Below are positions 63,268 to 64,000 of a stretch of DNA of 64,000 nucleotides, piece after piece. Each line of letters opens with the position of its first letter. Positions within the stretch are counted from its first letter, which is position 1. The position numbers were made by a program, and so were the translations under genes. This DNA is from Chloroflexota bacterium. GTDB lineage: Bacteria; Chloroflexota; Dehalococcoidia; Lucifugimonadales; UBA3495. Location of the stretch: assembly GCA_009840165.1 (NCBI GenBank), contig VXOG01000098.1:1-64000 (forward strand), in the 5' to 3' direction. Under the pieces are notes generated by a model. It made no database searches. It saw nothing but the letters and a program-made list of their open reading frames with translations, and was not told where the DNA came from.

Positions 63268-63674
63268 CCCGTGACTTTCCAACCATCCGTGAGGTCGTCG
63301 ATATGCATGACGACCAGCTTCTCCAATTTGGCGGGGAACCGGGGATCCGCGATACCGGCGCGCTTGACTCGGCCATCATGCGCCCTCAAATTGGGTACTA
63401 CAACGTTATTATAGAGGAGGCCGCCGCACTATTGGAGAGCTTGGCCATGAACCACCCGTTTGTAGATGGCAACAAACGCACGGCTTTTGCTGCTACCGAG
63501 GTTTTCCTGCGGATCAACGGTTATTTCATCGACTGCGACAGTCTAGAAGCCCACGAGCACTTCATGCACCTGTTCGATACCAATTCGTTCCGGTTTACGC
63601 AGCTCGTGGATTGGCTGTCGGACAACGTCAAGTCGCTGCCATCGACGCGAGCAACTCGGATGGGGATTCCATGA
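63264..63674 (+). CDS. doc: Doc (death on curing) Fic-fold toxin
   Basis: 136 residues. HPFVDGNKRTAF at 64-75 is the Fic/Doc active-site motif with His64. Doc phosphorylates EF-Tu at Thr382 and stops translation. Its stop overlaps the ATG of the next gene (HicB-like) by four bases, giving a three-gene coupled unit. Confidence 0.9.
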   Translation: MTRDFPTIREVVDMHDDQLLQFGGEPGIRDTGALDSAIMRPQIGYYNVIIEEAAALLESLAMNHPFVDGNKRTAFAATEVFLRINGYFIDCDSLEAHEHFMHLFDTNSFRFTQLVDWLSDNVKSLPSTRATRMGIP

Positions 63675-63901
63675 AATACGTAGCGATAATCGGCAAGACC
63701 GGCAACGGCTATGCGGCGGACTTGCCGGATTTACCCGGTTGCATCGCCGCCGCCGATACTTTTGAGGAAACATGGCAGTTGATCCAGGAGGCCGCTAATT
63801 ATCACGTCGAACTGATGGCCGAGCACGGCGAGACCATCCCCGAACCGCTGAACGTTGCCGTGGAAGTGGAGGTGGAAGTACCGGCGCCTGCTGCGTCGTA
63901 A
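63671..63901 (+). CDS. HicB-like antitoxin
   Basis: 76 residues, MKYVAIIGKTGNGYAADLPDLPGCIAAADTFEETWQLIQEA: the partial RNase H-like fold of HicB antitoxins. No HicA toxin is adjacent on either side. ATG coupled to doc. Confidence 0.8.
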   Translation: MKYVAIIGKTGNGYAADLPDLPGCIAAADTFEETWQLIQEAANYHVELMAEHGETIPEPLNVAVEVEVEVPAPAAS

Positions 63902-63957
63902 CCAGCCGTCGTTGAGACCGGAACGTAACGCAAACCGCTCGAAATGGAGGAGAAACG

Positions 63958-64000
63958 ATGACCAGCGTAACGGAGATTCAGGAGGCCATTCTGAACCTGA
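63958..64000 (+). CDS. start of an antitoxin-like gene (partial at window end)
   Basis: ATG after GGAGGAGAAACG; the visible residues MTSVTEIQEAILNL resemble the opening of small RelB-type addiction-module antitoxins. The gene continues beyond the window. Confidence 0.4.
   Translation, partial: MTSVTEIQEAILNL

Overview
The window looks like a free-living or sponge/ocean-associated member of the Chloroflexota (SAR202 or Dehalococcoidia-like). This is an inference from the GC-rich sequence, the density of luciferase-like flavin oxidoreductases, MFS carriers, a GMC oxidoreductase and an acyl-CoA carboxylase, an HspR-type heat-shock cluster, and many short dispersed palindromes. No rRNA or tRNA gene and no CRISPR array was found, so the assignment rests on gene content only. 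Coding density is high and no gene-free stretch exceeds 300 bases.

Layout. 1-1203: end of a 3-oxoacid CoA-transferase pair. 1219-2993: a lower-GC ATPase plus Toprim-like gene pair that resembles a defence module. 3007-14739: catabolic and transport genes (SDR, secreted metallopeptidase lipoprotein, arylsulfotransferase-like propeller, EamA and MFS carriers, PlsY, IlvE, two luciferase-like monooxygenases). 14913-15555: a BrnT-like toxin-antitoxin pair. 15580-22637: GMC oxidoreductase, a glutaredoxin-DinB fusion with an in-frame TGA at the first redox cysteine (probable selenoprotein), PAC2, VOC, MFS, haloacid dehalogenase and cupin genes. 22825-27978: a zinc locus (zur, znuA, znuC, znuB, and a His-tailed MFS carrier). 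28254-32790: hsp20 divergent from dnaJ-hspR-clp. 32816-33484: a DUF5615/DUF433 toxin-antitoxin pair. 33539-36557: DPPR synthase-like UbiA enzyme, flippase-like protein, LarB. 36719-39878: thioesterase, Rrf2 regulator, MoeB/ThiF-like E1 and CysM, a sulfur-assimilation group. 40097-45854: nusA-ylxR-infB-rbfA-truB and a zinc-ribbon NrtS protein. 46010-50700: LexA, RidA, M20 peptidase, TypA. 50865-60107: hydrolase, retropepsin-like protein, Rieske fusion, amidase, and a three-gene biotin-dependent carboxylase. 60159-64000: an HsdR restriction subunit followed by Doc, HicB and a partial antitoxin gene.

How the genes work together. The zinc genes form one co-oriented unit behind a clear sigma70-type promoter in front of zur. 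The heat-shock genes are fired from a shared 190-bp divergent region carrying two near-consensus promoters and two inverted repeats. The ribosome/translation genes form one long operon with a promoter and terminator-like hairpin in the nusA leader. The sulfur genes sit behind a structured leader with mutually exclusive hairpins.

The most notable observations are the probable selenocysteine glutaredoxin with a SECIS-like hairpin directly after the UGA; a dispersed palindrome read in frame inside biotin carboxylase, and two others that supply stop codons; YlxR lacking any ordinary start codon; an SDR lacking its catalytic Tyr; and the ATPase/Toprim pair.
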